Made by a program: the position numbers and the translations under genes
The notes under the pieces: model-generated
Seen by the model: only the letters and a program-made list of their open reading frames with translations
What the model was told of the DNA's origin: nothing
The model's database searches: none
DNA from: Chloroflexota bacterium
Lineage (GTDB): Bacteria > Chloroflexota > Dehalococcoidia > Lucifugimonadales > Lucifugimonadaceae
DNA: 64,000 nucleotides
Assembly (NCBI GenBank): GCA_027624075.1
Contig: JAQBUH010000003.1
Location: 1-64,000 of the forward strand
Reading direction: 5' to 3'
Shown: one piece after another, positions 34,595 to 44,900 of the stretch
Numbering within the stretch: the stretch's first letter is position 1
How the letters are laid out: every line of letters begins with the position of its first letter

Positions 34595-36256
34595 TCAGCC
34601 TGTGTGTACCAGGCCATCGTCGCCAGACACTGTGACCGGTTGACCGTCGACGACCAGTGACGTGGCACGCTGCACCCCGATGACGGCGGGAAGATTGAAC
34701 TCACGGGCGACGACAGCGGGATGCGAGAGAATCCCGCCTGACTCGGAGACAAGCGCAGAGATGACTCTGAACAGAGGCGTCCACATTGGCGCTGTGCTGC
34801 GGCACACGAGCACGTCTCCCTTTCGCACCTTGTGAAAGTCGTCAGGCGACAGGACGACCCGCGCTATTCCGGTTGCCTGGCCCTTCGATGCCGCAGTGCC
34901 GCGCAGGGTCTCTCCGCTTTCGGTGGCACTTCCCTGGTTGCCTGCCATATCGTGGTCTGGTGGGAATGTGCCCATGTGCTTGGGCGGGGTGAGTTTTGAG
35001 AGCCGCTCTCTATCCGCCCTGCGTATGGCTATCAGTTCCTTAATGCCATGCGGCGTGTCAGCGATAAGCGCAGCCTTCGCCTCGTCGAGGTCGAGGTACC
35101 AGACATCGTCCGCATGCGCGATGGCCCCGCTGGCTTCGAGTCTGCGTCCCACCTCAGCGATGGCTATGCGGACAACCGCAGTGCTCGCCTGGTCGATGTA
35201 GTGGGAGTGGTCTTCCTTGAGCGGCCATAGCTGCTGCCCGAGCTCGTATGCCCGGTTGAACTCTTCCAGCAGCTCAGGTCTGCCGGCGCCTGCCTCACGG
35301 ACCTTCTCCAGCAGCGCGTCCCTCTCATGGTCCAGGGCCTTCGACCTGGCCGCGTTTGCCGGTGAGCCGGACTCAACATCGGCCAGCATGCTCCGTATGA
35401 CCTGGAATACGAACGACTGGTCCTCGACCCATGTCGGGAAGCTGAGGTCGAAGCCGGTGCAGCGGTAGCCGAAGTCGTGAAGGTATCTGTCCAGCGCGTG
35501 GAGCCAGATCCTGCCCTGTTCGGACGTCTCAAGCGCCTTCCGCGTGTCACAGGATGGGATGTCACGCTCCAGCGCTCGCCTCACCTCTGGCTCGTTGCGC
35601 GCGGCATCGGCGAGGCGGTCCAGCTCGTTTATTGACAGCACCGTCAGGGTCTCGGCGCCATGCAGCAGGATGTGGGCCGGAACCTTCTCTGAAGAGCCGG
35701 ATGAGTCAAGGAGCCTGGAGCAGATCTTCTCGAGCCGGTTTGACTGTCCGATCACCGGCGTCACGACCATGTTGTGGATGTACCAGTGCCGCGAATGCCG
35801 GTTTAGCACGCGCTCCACGTTAGCCCAGAGCTCGGCGGCGCTCAGACTGGAATAGTCGACCGCTTTCATCTCATCGAGGAAGGCCTTTAACTCGGGCAGC
35901 CACTGGTCGTCCCAGTTTGCCCTGACGCTCTCGATGAGACGGTCCAGCGAACGCTCACGCGCCGATTTTTCATCGTCAGTCATCGGCGGCGCAGTGGAGG
36001 CGCTGTACGGATAGCCGTTGATCACTTTCGACAGGCTGCCGGGACGGTAATTGCCATTGTCCTTATTTGCCTGGGTCCGGCCAGCGCGCGTGAACTCGCC
36101 GACCGAAACGGTCATGGGCGTTGGCGGCAACGGGGCGTGGAAGTCGTCCCATGACCAGAGGAGAGCCGGCTCGGCATCGTCGTCCCAGTGCACAGGAAAA
36201 TCAGGCGGAACCGGGATGGGCGTGCCGATCCGATGTTCGGATTCTGTTGCTGCCAT
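34595..36256 (-). CDS. PEP-utilising enzyme mobile-domain protein
   Basis: A 553-aa protein. The C-terminal about 95 residues are the PEP-utilising phosphohistidine domain: G-V-A-R-V-V-L-S-P, V-C-R-S-T-A-P-M-W-T-P-L-F, and SESGGILSHPAVVAREFNLP with the phospho-acceptor His in S-H-P-A. The long N-terminal part has no ATP-grasp (PPDK_N) domain, so the partner kinase must be separate or absent. Similar stand-alone proteins are linked to phenylphosphate synthase or rifampin-phosphotransferase-type chemistry. ATG 36256 is preferred over 36355, whose extension is non-conserved. Convergent with the IorB-like gene (51 bp). Confidence 0.8.
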   Translation of the reverse strand: MAATESEHRIGTPIPVPPDFPVHWDDDAEPALLWSWDDFHAPLPPTPMTVSVGEFTRAGRTQANKDNGNYRPGSLSKVINGYPYSASTAPPMTDDEKSARERSLDRLIESVRANWDDQWLPELKAFLDEMKAVDYSSLSAAELWANVERVLNRHSRHWYIHNMVVTPVIGQSNRLEKICSRLLDSSGSSEKVPAHILLHGAETLTVLSINELDRLADAARNEPEVRRALERDIPSCDTRKALETSEQGRIWLHALDRYLHDFGYRCTGFDLSFPTWVEDQSFVFQVIRSMLADVESGSPANAARSKALDHERDALLEKVREAGAGRPELLEEFNRAYELGQQLWPLKEDHSHYIDQASTAVVRIAIAEVGRRLEASGAIAHADDVWYLDLDEAKAALIADTPHGIKELIAIRRADRERLSKLTPPKHMGTFPPDHDMAGNQGSATESGETLRGTAASKGQATGIARVVLSPDDFHKVRKGDVLVCRSTAPMWTPLFRVISALVSESGGILSHPAVVAREFNLPAVIGVQRATSLVVDGQPVTVSGDDGLVHTG

Positions 36257-36805
36257 AGATGCCGATACCACTCCCTGGCTGTGGCCAGTCTCAGGATTTA
36301 ACGCAATCAAGCATCTTAGAGCACGAGCCGAGTGAGCGCTGGCGAGCCGGGCCAACGAGAGGCCGGGTCGCTGGTGTTTGACCTGTCATTCTGAGCTTGA
36401 ATAAGTAACTATCCGGCTGTGTTTGCATCCTCGAACACTGGTCTTGATTTTAGCTTTGAGCCGGACAGTGGGATGGCTCGCGTTGTGGCCAGGACTGAGG
36501 ATGTTCCCGGCCATGGCAGAAGTTGGACTTGTAAGGATGTAAACAGAGCCGGATAGCGTGGAGCCGGGGAGACGGTAGGCCGCAAAGATGTCAGTAGAGC
36601 CGGTCACGTTCAGAATGACGAATCATTCGCCGTTCCCCATCCGCGTCCGCATGACTAATCGCCCGCCGCTCCCCCATCCCACGGCTGCCCGCAGCGGCGC
36701 CGCCTTTGACCTGCGGTTGCCTCTGTGACGGCGTTGGCACAGAATGTCGCCATGCTGCGACGCACCCGTCGCCGTTAACACCGCCGGAGGGCATCTCTTA
36801 CCGCC
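36257..36805. repeat. Intergenic region with degenerate dispersed-repeat copies
   Basis: About 550 bp between the divergent PEP-utilising and enolase-family genes. A short copy CCTGTCATTCTGAGCTTGAA lies at 36382-36401, and a degenerate reverse copy at about 36587-36617 (AGATGTCAGTAGAGCCGG, then TTCAGAATGACGAA). The remaining sequence shows no recognisable gene; minus-strand open frames here lack family features. Promoters for both flanking genes must lie inside. Confidence 0.6.
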
Positions 36806-38068
36806 ATGAAGATATCGAAACTAAAGGTCACTCAGGCCGCAACGCACGACCAGCCGCTGCTCAACAGCACCGGCGTCCATGAGTCGTTCCGCGTCCGTAC
36901 AATCGTGCAGATCGAGACCGATGACGGCTTCACAGGCGCCGGCGAGACGTACCAGGACCAGTCTGCGGTGATCGAGCCGAACCGTGAGTGGCTCATCGGC
37001 TGGGACCCGCGCCAGATCACAGGCGCCCGGATGCGGTTTCACGGGAGCACGGCCAGCGGGACCAAAGGAGACACGTCTGCGGCGTGGGCGGCGGTCGAGA
37101 CGGCGCTCCTCGACGCCGCGGCAAAGCAGGCCGGCCTGCCGCTCTGCGACTACATCGGCGGGCGCGCGAGGGACCGCGTCGAGTGGGCGGCTTACCTCTT
37201 TTACAAGTTCGCAGACGAGAACGGACAGGGCGAGGTGGCGACTGGCGCTGCGCTCGACCCCGCAGGCTTCGTGAGGCAGGCTGAGGAGTTCGTTGCGAAG
37301 TACGGCTTCAAGGCGCTGAAGATCAAGGGCGGCTTTTTCCACCCGGATGTGGACATCGAGACGTTCCGGCTCCTCAGGAAGCGCTTCCCGAAGTCCGAAG
37401 GCTACGAGATACGCATCGACCCAAACGCCGTGTGGACGGTGGAGACGTCCATCCGGGTTGCGAAGGCGATCGAGCAGTACGAGCCGCAGTACCTGGAGGA
37501 CCCGACGGACACGATCGAGATGCACGCCGAGGTGAAGAGGCACACGGACATCCCGATGGCGTCGAACATGTGCGTATCAGCCTTTGCACACGTCAGGCCG
37601 AACGTGCTGCAAGGCGGCATAGACGTGATCCTTGGCGATCACCACCACTGGGGCGGAATCCTGGCGTTCAAGGAGACCGGCGTGCTCTGCCGCGTCATGG
37701 GCTGGGGGCTGTCAGGCCACTCGAACAACTCGCTCGGCGTCTCGCAGGCGGCGATGCTGCACGCGTGCGCCGCAACGCCGGAGCTTAACTTCCCTGCGGA
37801 TACGCACTATCCGTGGACCGACACGGACGGCGACATCATCAAGGGCGGGAAACTCCAGTTCAAGGACGGTTACATGGAGGTGCCGGACGCTCCGGGCCTT
37901 GGCGTTGAGGTTGACGAAGACGCCCTGGCCGAGCGGCACGATCGGTTCTTGCGGGATACGCCTTCCAACCGGTCAGAGATGATCCTGGCGCTCGATCCTG
38001 GCGCGAAGCCGCGTGACGGCTCATGGACGGGCTTCAACTTCCCGAACTATTCCAAGCCACGGTGGTGA
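36806..38068 (+). CDS. Enolase-superfamily dehydratase, glucarate dehydratase-like
   Basis: A 420-aa enolase-superfamily enzyme. Catalytic elements match the glucarate dehydratase subgroup: K-x-K base in F-K-A-L-K-I-K-G-G (about 168-176), metal ligands Asp in R-I-D-P-N (about 205-209), Glu in YLEDPTDT and Asn in M-A-S-N-M, and the Asp/His pair in ILGDHHHWGG and GLSGHSNNSLGVS. The reaction abstracts the proton alpha to a sugar-acid carboxylate and eliminates water. ATG 36806 opens the usual MKISKLKV capping strand. A second, divergent paralogue lies at 38395; expansion of this superfamily is reported in SAR202 bacteria. Confidence 0.9.
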   Translation: MKISKLKVTQAATHDQPLLNSTGVHESFRVRTIVQIETDDGFTGAGETYQDQSAVIEPNREWLIGWDPRQITGARMRFHGSTASGTKGDTSAAWAAVETALLDAAAKQAGLPLCDYIGGRARDRVEWAAYLFYKFADENGQGEVATGAALDPAGFVRQAEEFVAKYGFKALKIKGGFFHPDVDIETFRLLRKRFPKSEGYEIRIDPNAVWTVETSIRVAKAIEQYEPQYLEDPTDTIEMHAEVKRHTDIPMASNMCVSAFAHVRPNVLQGGIDVILGDHHHWGGILAFKETGVLCRVMGWGLSGHSNNSLGVSQAAMLHACAATPELNFPADTHYPWTDTDGDIIKGGKLQFKDGYMEVPDAPGLGVEVDEDALAERHDRFLRDTPSNRSEMILALDPGAKPRDGSWTGFNFPNYSKPRW

Positions 38069-38394
38069 TCGGGGCGCGGCGCCTAATTACCAGAACTGTC
38101 AAAGGTCTGCTCAAATCTGTCGCTCTCTTTCAAACGGGTGGAGAGAGGATTTGCACAGAGCCAACCCACTTGAGACGAGCCGCGGTTGCCCCGTTGCAAT
38201 CCTCTCTCCCCAATTAGGAACAAGGGAGAGAGTCAGAGAGAAGGGCCTCCGGGATTTGTCATCCCGCGCCTGCCGAAGGGTGCGCGGCTGGGAGGCCTGT
38301 CATGCAGAGTTCGGCTCAGCATCTCTCAGGAGTCCGGTTAGCCGAGAGATTCTGAGTCAAGCTCAGAATGACAGAACCCGCGCCCCTGACTCAC
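38069..38394. repeat. Intergenic region with a composite dispersed-repeat copy
   Basis: About 325 bp between convergent enolase-family genes. Positions 38252-38372 hold a full composite copy: CTGCCGAAGGGTGCGCGGCT, then G-G-C-T-C-A-G-C-A-T-C-T-C-T-C-A-G, then GGTTAGCCGAGAGATTCTGA and AGTCAAGCTCAGAATGACAG. It closely matches 7021-7123. A separate inverted element around 38172-38230 pairs CCTCTCTCCC with GGGAGAGAG and could act as a terminator. No gene seen. Confidence 0.7.
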
Positions 38395-39567
38395 TCACAC
38401 CGAGTAGCCGACCGAGCCGTCATCTCGCATCGGGATGTTCCGCAGCTCCTTCGACACGAACGGCGAAGACGCGATCTTGCTCTCGTCCAACTCAACGCCA
38501 ATCCCCGGCGCCTCCGGCACCCGGATGTATCCGCCTTCCCGCCTGAGCGAGTTGCGGTACACGGCGTGAACGTCGTCCTCGTCCCTCTTCGTGTACTCCT
38601 GCGTGATGAAGTTCGGTATCGATGTGTCGATCTGCACAGCGGCCGCCGTAAGCACCGGCCCGAGGTAGTTGTGCGTTGCGACGGCCGAGTGGTACGACTC
38701 CGCGATTGCGGCGATCTTCTTGACGTGCGTTATGCCGCCTGCGAGGCCGAGGTCTGGCCGCACGTACTGCGGCCCGCCGTGCTCCAGCAGCTCCCTGAAC
38801 TCCCAGATGGAGTGCATACGCTCGCCGTTTGCGACCGGCATGCTGGTGCGCTTTGCGATCTCGCCCTGAGTGATGATGCTGTCGATCTGTATCGGATCCT
38901 CGTAGAAGAGCACCGAGAACTCGAGCAGGGACTCGGCCAGCGCGATGGCGATCATCGGGGTCAGCTTGCGGTGGATCTCAAGGATCAGGTCGACGTCCTC
39001 GCCGGCGCCCTCACGCATCGCCGCGACGTTGTCCCGCGTCTCCCGGACCAGGCGGGCCTGCGTCATGGACTGGAAGCTGTCAGGGAGCGGGTCGGTCTTG
39101 ATGGCTGTGAAACCCTCTTCCGCGGCGGTGCGGGCGTTGACGCGCAGACCTTCAGCCGTCGTGTCCTGGTCTGAGGCGTCTGGGAGCCGTGAGCCCATCA
39201 GCAGGTGGAGCCGGATCTTGTCGCGCACCTTGCCGCCGAGGAGCTGCCAGACCGGGGCTTCGAAGTGCTTGCCCTTGATGTCCCAGAGCGCGATGTCCAC
39301 AGCGCTTATGGCGCCCGAGAGAGCGGAGCCGCGGAACGGGCCCATTCGGTACAGGTACTGCCAGTGGTGCTCGATGCGCAGCGGGTCCTGCCCGACGAGA
39401 TACCCGGCGAACTTCTTGACGATCTGGTCTACCGCCTCCGGGTAGCCCCAGCAGGCGGACTGGCCGATCCCGCTCAGGCCGGTGTCTGTCCAGATACGGA
39501 CGATGTGGTTGCCAGGGGCTGACTCGTCGCCGCCGATCAGCATAGATTCAACACGTTCGATCTTCAT
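38395..39567 (-). CDS. Enolase-superfamily (mandelate racemase/muconate lactonizing) protein, D-galactonate/mannonate dehydratase-like
   Basis: A 390-aa protein from ATG 39567 (MKIERVESMLIGG); upstream codons to 39687 are not conserved. Family elements: F-T-A-I-K-T-D (about 153-159) in place of the K-x-K motif, metal ligands in D-L-I-L-E-I-H-R-K-L-T (about 199-209), F-Y-E-D-P (about 225-229) and VANGERMHSIWEFREL (about 246-261), and the late catalytic His in A-T-H-N-Y-L-G-P. The E-I-H and H-N-x-x-G-P patterns point to the mannonate/galactonate dehydratase branch. Exact substrate uncertain. Convergent with its paralogue. Confidence 0.87.
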   Translation of the reverse strand: MKIERVESMLIGGDESAPGNHIVRIWTDTGLSGIGQSACWGYPEAVDQIVKKFAGYLVGQDPLRIEHHWQYLYRMGPFRGSALSGAISAVDIALWDIKGKHFEAPVWQLLGGKVRDKIRLHLLMGSRLPDASDQDTTAEGLRVNARTAAEEGFTAIKTDPLPDSFQSMTQARLVRETRDNVAAMREGAGEDVDLILEIHRKLTPMIAIALAESLLEFSVLFYEDPIQIDSIITQGEIAKRTSMPVANGERMHSIWEFRELLEHGGPQYVRPDLGLAGGITHVKKIAAIAESYHSAVATHNYLGPVLTAAAVQIDTSIPNFITQEYTKRDEDDVHAVYRNSLRREGGYIRVPEAPGIGVELDESKIASSPFVSKELRNIPMRDDGSVGYSV

Positions 39568-39741
39568 ATTTTGTCTCTTGGTTTTTTGTCTCTCGACAGG
39601 GTCACCGGATGATGGAGTGTTGGCTATAGCTGGTGGCTTGTTGTTTCTCGCCGAGCGCGCTGACCGATGGAGCGGCCGCACACGCATGCGGAAACCGGCA
39701 GCGGTGAGTTTACCGATTCGTGGACGGCCAGGGTTGACCTG

Positions 39742-40455
39742 CTAATCCCCCAACAACTCCGCCACGCCATAAACGTCTTTCACACGCGGATGTTCATCGT
39801 GCTCGGGGTGATTGTTGTAGCGGTCCATCAGCACTGCGCTCATTCCGACAGCCTCGGCCGCTCTCAGGTCGGAGGTGATGCTGTCGCCCACCATGAGCGC
39901 CTTTGACGCGGCAACTCCGGCCCGCTCAAGGGCTGTGCGGAACATCCGCGGGTCCGGTTTTTCCACCCCGGCGTCACCGGACGTCACGGCAAACTCGACG
40001 TGCCCGCTGAGCCCAAGGGTCTCGCACATCTCCTGCTCGCCGTAAGGCATGTTGGAGATCGCGGCGACCCGGAACCCATTCGACCGCAGCCGCTCGAACC
40101 CCGGCACAACGTCTTCGAATAGCGCCCAGCCGTACTCCTGCGACCGCACTCGGTTCCAAATCTTGCCCGCAAGCTCCAGGTCAACATCGTGGCCGGCGCC
40201 GGACAGAACAATCTGTTCGTAGCGTGCGAAGAACAGGGCGCGGTCTGCCGGAGACATCAGCCGGACCGGCGCGGACGCGTTCTGCTGTGCCATGAAGTGG
40301 TCTGCGTCGCGGTATCCGCGGTCAAGCCCTTCGCGGTCCAGCTCCATGTCGAAAGCCGTCGCCGCCCGTTGCTGAATCTGCTCGCGCGGCGGGTCGAAAC
40401 CGGCCAGCGTGCCGTACACGTCAAAGAAGATGATCTCCGGTACCTGGTCGGCCAT
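39742..40455 (-). CDS. HAD-superfamily hydrolase (haloacid dehalogenase-like)
   Basis: A 237-aa HAD hydrolase. Motif I is F-F-D-V-Y-G-T-L (nucleophile Asp, about 9-16), motif II the Ser/Thr in I-S-N-M-P (about 133-137), the motif III Lys is in G-V-E-K-P-D-P-R-M-F (about 158-167) and motif IV is VGDSITSDLRAAEAVGM (about 188-204). The helical cap inserts after motif I. Probably a small-molecule phosphatase or dehalogenase. Its start is 3 bp from the ComF stop on the same strand, so the two are likely cotranscribed. Confidence 0.9.
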   Translation of the reverse strand: MADQVPEIIFFDVYGTLAGFDPPREQIQQRAATAFDMELDREGLDRGYRDADHFMAQQNASAPVRLMSPADRALFFARYEQIVLSGAGHDVDLELAGKIWNRVRSQEYGWALFEDVVPGFERLRSNGFRVAAISNMPYGEQEMCETLGLSGHVEFAVTSGDAGVEKPDPRMFRTALERAGVAASKALMVGDSITSDLRAAEAVGMSAVLMDRYNNHPEHDEHPRVKDVYGVAELLGD

Positions 40456-40458
40456 CTG

Positions 40459-41199
40459 CTAAAGCTCCCTCGCCAGCGTCAGCGCGCCGACCCATTCAGC
40501 TCCCGACTCCTTCAGCGCCCGCGCACAGGCGTTCAGAGTTGCGCCAGTCGTCATCACATCGTCGATCAACAGGACCCGCCGGCCAGAGACCCCGCCAGGG
40601 GCGCCGCCCGCGACCTCGAACGCCCCCGCCATGTTGGCGGCCCGCTCCGAGTGGCTCTGCGCGTTGGCCTGGGGGCCGCTGTCTCTTCGCCTTACCAGCA
40701 GCCCGGTCTCAAGCGGCAAAGACGCAATGTGCGACACCTGCCTGGCGAGCAGCTCGGACTGGTTGTAGCCGCGGACCCGAAGCCGCGACCGGGACATTGG
40801 CACGGGGACGAGCACGTCTACTGAGCCGCGCGCCGGGTCCGGCAGCGCTTCTGCCAGCAGCCGTCCCAGCCGCGTCGCAAGGGCGCGGATGTCGTTGTAC
40901 TTGAACGCGGTGATAGCGTCGTGAACCGCATGGTCGAACGCATACGCTGCGATTGCGCGGTCAAGCGCAGGAGGATCGAGAAAGCACGCCTCGCAGGTGC
41001 CCTGGGCCGCCCGCGCCGCCTGGCCCGCCTGCCCAAATGGCAGAGCGCACCTGCGGCAGACCTCTCCCGGACGCAGCCTTGTCGACTCCGACTCGCACGC
41101 CTGGCAGAACAGGTTTCCGTCCGAGCCGCAGTGGACGCAGCGAGGCGGGAAGAGGAGGTCTGCTGTCAGACGAATAGCGGAACGCAGAGCTAACTTCAC
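40459..41199 (-). CDS. comF: ComF family phosphoribosyltransferase-like protein
   Basis: A 246-aa ComF/GntX protein. Two N-terminal Cys pairs form a zinc ribbon (C-V-H-C-G-S-D-G-N-L-F-C-Q-A-C, about 21-35, and C-R-R-C...C-E-A-C, about 48-75). The C-terminal type I PRTase domain has the PRPP-binding loop VLLIDDVMTTGATLNACARAL (about 209-228). ComF helps bring single-stranded DNA inside during transformation in several bacteria; here only family membership is visible. Divergent from the ribosome-hibernation gene and followed by the HAD gene. Confidence 0.88.
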   Translation of the reverse strand: MKLALRSAIRLTADLLFPPRCVHCGSDGNLFCQACESESTRLRPGEVCRRCALPFGQAGQAARAAQGTCEACFLDPPALDRAIAAYAFDHAVHDAITAFKYNDIRALATRLGRLLAEALPDPARGSVDVLVPVPMSRSRLRVRGYNQSELLARQVSHIASLPLETGLLVRRRDSGPQANAQSHSERAANMAGAFEVAGGAPGGVSGRRVLLIDDVMTTGATLNACARALKESGAEWVGALTLAREL

Positions 41200-41340
41200 A
41201 AGAATCCCATTCGGTCACCTGTTCCGAGGTTGAATGTGATCATAGAATAGGTCACAAGCGAAGCGGTCCGCCATTTCATGGGACCGCTGCCCTGTGATAT
41301 CGCACGCCAACCGAAGAGTGCCAGAGGAGTGGAGGGCGAG

Positions 41341-41928
41341 ATGGACCTTACGATCAGCAGTCAGCACACGACGCTCACCGAACCCATCAAGGAGTACGCG
41401 GAAAAGAAACTGGGGAAGCTTGACGACCGGTTCAGCTTTCCGGTGAAAGTGACCTTGCGAATCCGAAAAGAGGGGACGAAACGCGAAGAGGACCGCTACA
41501 TCGCTGAGGTGACCATTCCGCTCAAACGAGGCTTTATCCGCTCAGAGGAGCGTGCCAACTCTCCGTATGCCGCGATAGACCTTGTCCAGACCAATGTCGA
41601 ACGGCGCATCAGGCGCTATAAGACTCGGTTCAACAAGCGCCGTCGCGAGGGCAACGGGCTCGAGGAAGAGATTGCTGACCAGATCGTGGCGGCGGTCGTC
41701 GGTGAGGAAGACCAGGAAGACGTGATGGAGCTGGAGTTCGGCCGGCTGGTGCGGACGAAGAGGCACACCATGGCTCCGCTCTCTGTGCAGGAGGCGACGG
41801 CGCAGATGGACCTGCTTGGCCACACCTTCTTCATGTTCAAGAACCGCGACAACGGCATGATCAATGTGGTCTACCGAAGGCACGATGACGACTACGGTCT
41901 GATCATCCCGGCTGAGGAGAGCGTCTGA
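41341..41928 (+). CDS. hpf: Long-form ribosome hibernation promoting factor
   Basis: A 195-aa HPF (long form). N-terminal S30AE domain: MDLTISSQHTTLTEPIKEYA (1-20), with the second helix KKLGKLDDRF. C-terminal S30AE_C dimerisation domain: RTKRHTMAPLSVQEATAQMD (about 139-158) to D-G-L-I-I-P. It dimerises 70S ribosomes into inactive 100S particles in stationary phase. ATG 41341 follows GGAGGG at a normal distance; an upstream in-frame start (41278) has no conserved sequence. Convergent with the large YYY gene. Confidence 0.95.
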   Translation: MDLTISSQHTTLTEPIKEYAEKKLGKLDDRFSFPVKVTLRIRKEGTKREEDRYIAEVTIPLKRGFIRSEERANSPYAAIDLVQTNVERRIRRYKTRFNKRRREGNGLEEEIADQIVAAVVGEEDQEDVMELEFGRLVRTKRHTMAPLSVQEATAQMDLLGHTFFMFKNRDNGMINVVYRRHDDDYGLIIPAEESV

Positions 41929-41954
41929 TCTGCCAGGCTCCGGGCGTTTGCCGG

Positions 41955-44900
41955 CTACCGGCTGGCGGTCTGCGTCGATATGTACTCGTAGATCGTCACC
42001 GGGCCGGCGGCGTAGACGGGCGTTAGGCCGAAGGCCGCCATGCGGCCGAACTTCTCTATGCCGCTCGCGGGATACGTGATCCGTTCGAGTTCGCCAACGT
42101 AAACGTAGCGGACATCGTAGCGGTCGAGCAGTTCCACCGCCTCCGTAAGCGAAGTCGTGCGGTAGAAACTATCCACCTGCCGCCGCCGGTCTGTGACAGC
42201 CCAGGCATAGTTGACTCTCTGCTGCCGCTGGTGCCAGTCCCAGCCGATCACCGCCGGCAGACCCGTGTAGATCGAGACTCGTCCGCCCCAGCGGTAGAGG
42301 TCCGTTATCCCCTCGACTATCAAAGGCGACCCATCGACGTTGCGCTGCAGCCACTCGATCGCCGCAAGGTCGTCGGACAGGTTGAGCGGCGTCACCACGC
42401 CGTCCTGCCCGCGCTCGAACTGCACCGCCGTCTCCATGTAGGCGATTCCGTCGAGACCCGTTTCGGTGGTGTTGAAGCGGTCCCTGATGCGGACGTTTGT
42501 GCCGAGCACAGGATAGATCAGCACCCCGATGGCCAGCGCCGCGACTCCGGTCATCCAGGCGCTCCGGCGGACGCCTAGCCCCCGCAATGAGAATCGGCCG
42601 GCGGACCACATCAGCCACAGGAAATAGCCGGACGCAAGCGCCAGCAGCCACCATGCCTGCAGGTAGAACTTGAACACCGTGTTCATGCGGCCGATGTCGT
42701 CTTTTACTGTGAAGATGTCGACTCCGGCGCCGAGAGCCATCGCCATGACGACGATCCCTGACGCGGCCAGCACGTAGCGTCCGCCTGGTTGACCGGACCT
42801 GTAGACGGATAACGCCGCGACCATGACCGCAAGCGCTAGCACAGCTGTGAATGCGACTGTGCCCCACTGCGTGAAGGCGAACGTGAGAACGGCGGCAGAG
42901 AGTGCGACCAGCACGAACGGCGCCACCCAGGCCGGAGCGTTGTTCTCTTCCGAGTAGCGTCCGGCCCATGCCCGGACCGCAGGCACGCGGTCCCGTATCT
43001 CGAAGAAGACCCAGCTCAGGATCACCAGCAAGAAGATGGAGTGAATGGCGAAGAAGCGCCACAGTGGGGTCTGGAAGTCGCTCCGCAAGACGCCGTTATT
43101 AAACAGCTCGAAGTTGGTGTGGAACGGCAGGTATACGACGTAGCCGGCAGCCGCCACGAAGATCCACTTGAGGAGTCCGCCTGCAAGCCTGGCGCTCAGC
43201 GGCTTTCGCTGAATGAACAGCTCGCCAACCAGCACAGCGCCACCGGCGAGCAGCAGCTGCGTCGGGAAGTCCCACGCGTTGATGATCCTGAGCGCGCCGA
43301 CGACTATGCCGAGCGCCGCGAGCCTGCCCCAGCGCTGCCACAACGCCTCGTGCTCAGACGCCCGCAGGAAGACCGCAAGCGTGAGTGCAAGGGCGAGGAT
43401 TGCGAACGGAATGGCGATCATGTGCGCGTGCAGGTCTGCGAACAGGAACGAGAAGAAAGGGAACTCAGTTATCTCGTTGCCCTGCGACCCGCTCTCGAAC
43501 ATGCGCGAGCTTCGCCAGTAGTCGAACGTGCCTGCGGGAACGTTGTCTGCGACCGCGCGCCGCACTCCCTCCCACACCTGCACAAGGCCGTCGATGTTGC
43601 CTGCCACGGCCACAAGCACACCGCCTGCGACTCCTGCGATCAATGGCGAGCGGGCACGTGACGCGGCCGCGGCGCCGACGCGGGAGACCAGCGTCAGGGA
43701 TGTGAGGTTGTAGACGACGGAGAACGCCGCGCCGAATGTGAATGCGAAGAGCAGCGGCACTGCGAGGTTGTACGCGATCGAAGGCACGATTCCGGTGATT
43801 CGGATCATGTCAGCGACCAGGAACTGGCCGAAGTAGTAGTAGTTGAGGTATCCGCCTGCGAACCACGGGTCGAACGGAGGCATGACGCTGGAGCGGGCGA
43901 CGGCGTTGAGATAGGCGAAGTCCATTGGCTTCTCGCCGCCGCGGAACGGGTGCCACAGGTCGGGGTTGGCGAAGCGGATCGCCAGGAACGACATGAACGC
44001 CAGCAGGAACAGCACTTCTGAGAAGAGGATGAGCCGCTTGCGAGTGCGGAAGAACTCGGCCATCTCTGGGCCGCGGCGCCAGACTGCGAACCCGGACAGT
44101 GCGCCGAGTGCGAGCAGGCCGGCGAGCGCGCCGCCGAACCCGAACTCGAGGATTCCTGCGCTCGCCAGCAGCCACGTGACGGTTGCGGCGATCAGCAGTC
44201 CGAGCGGCTTTGCGAGCAGGTAGCCGCGGTCAGGGAACGGCCTGAACAGCACGAACGACAGCGGCAGGGCGAACAGGGCGAACATTTCGACCGCGATGAG
44301 CCACACCAGCCAGCTTGCGCCCTCCGGAAGGTTCCGCAGAAAGGCGAGGTCTGTCCACGTCCCGCCAGATCGCTGCCGCGCCAGGTCGTCCTCGTCGAGA
44401 AGCAGGCCGACCTGTCTGCCGAGCTGGTCAGGCTGCAGCACAGGCGTGCCGAGCCCGATCTCCTGCAGCATGGCCGTCGAATTGAGCCTGCCGGCGTTGG
44501 CGAAGATCAGCACCTGTGGATGGTCATAGACGGAGAAGCTCTCATCTGCCCAGCCGGGCGCGACTGTCAACAGGCTCCCGGTCGGCTGCTCGAAGTTCGC
44601 AGGCGGGTCGAAGCTGACGCGGGCGAACTGGTCTTCCCTGTATGTGACGCCGAGTGACTGGACGGGCCGGGTGTTTGCGAACACGAGCTCATAGCCGAGC
44701 GAGCCGTCAAACAGCCTCGCGTAGTACTCGCTGCTGATCGGGTAGCGCTCAGGCAGGCGCGGCAGAGTGCCGTAGAGCCGATTGCTGAACAGCACCAGGT
44801 AATCGGAGGTCGCCAGTGAGTCTGTGACGCGGACGAACTTATCGAGGTTGTCCTGGTTGTACAGCTCCAGTTGCTCGTGGACGAATGTCAGGCCGGGCAC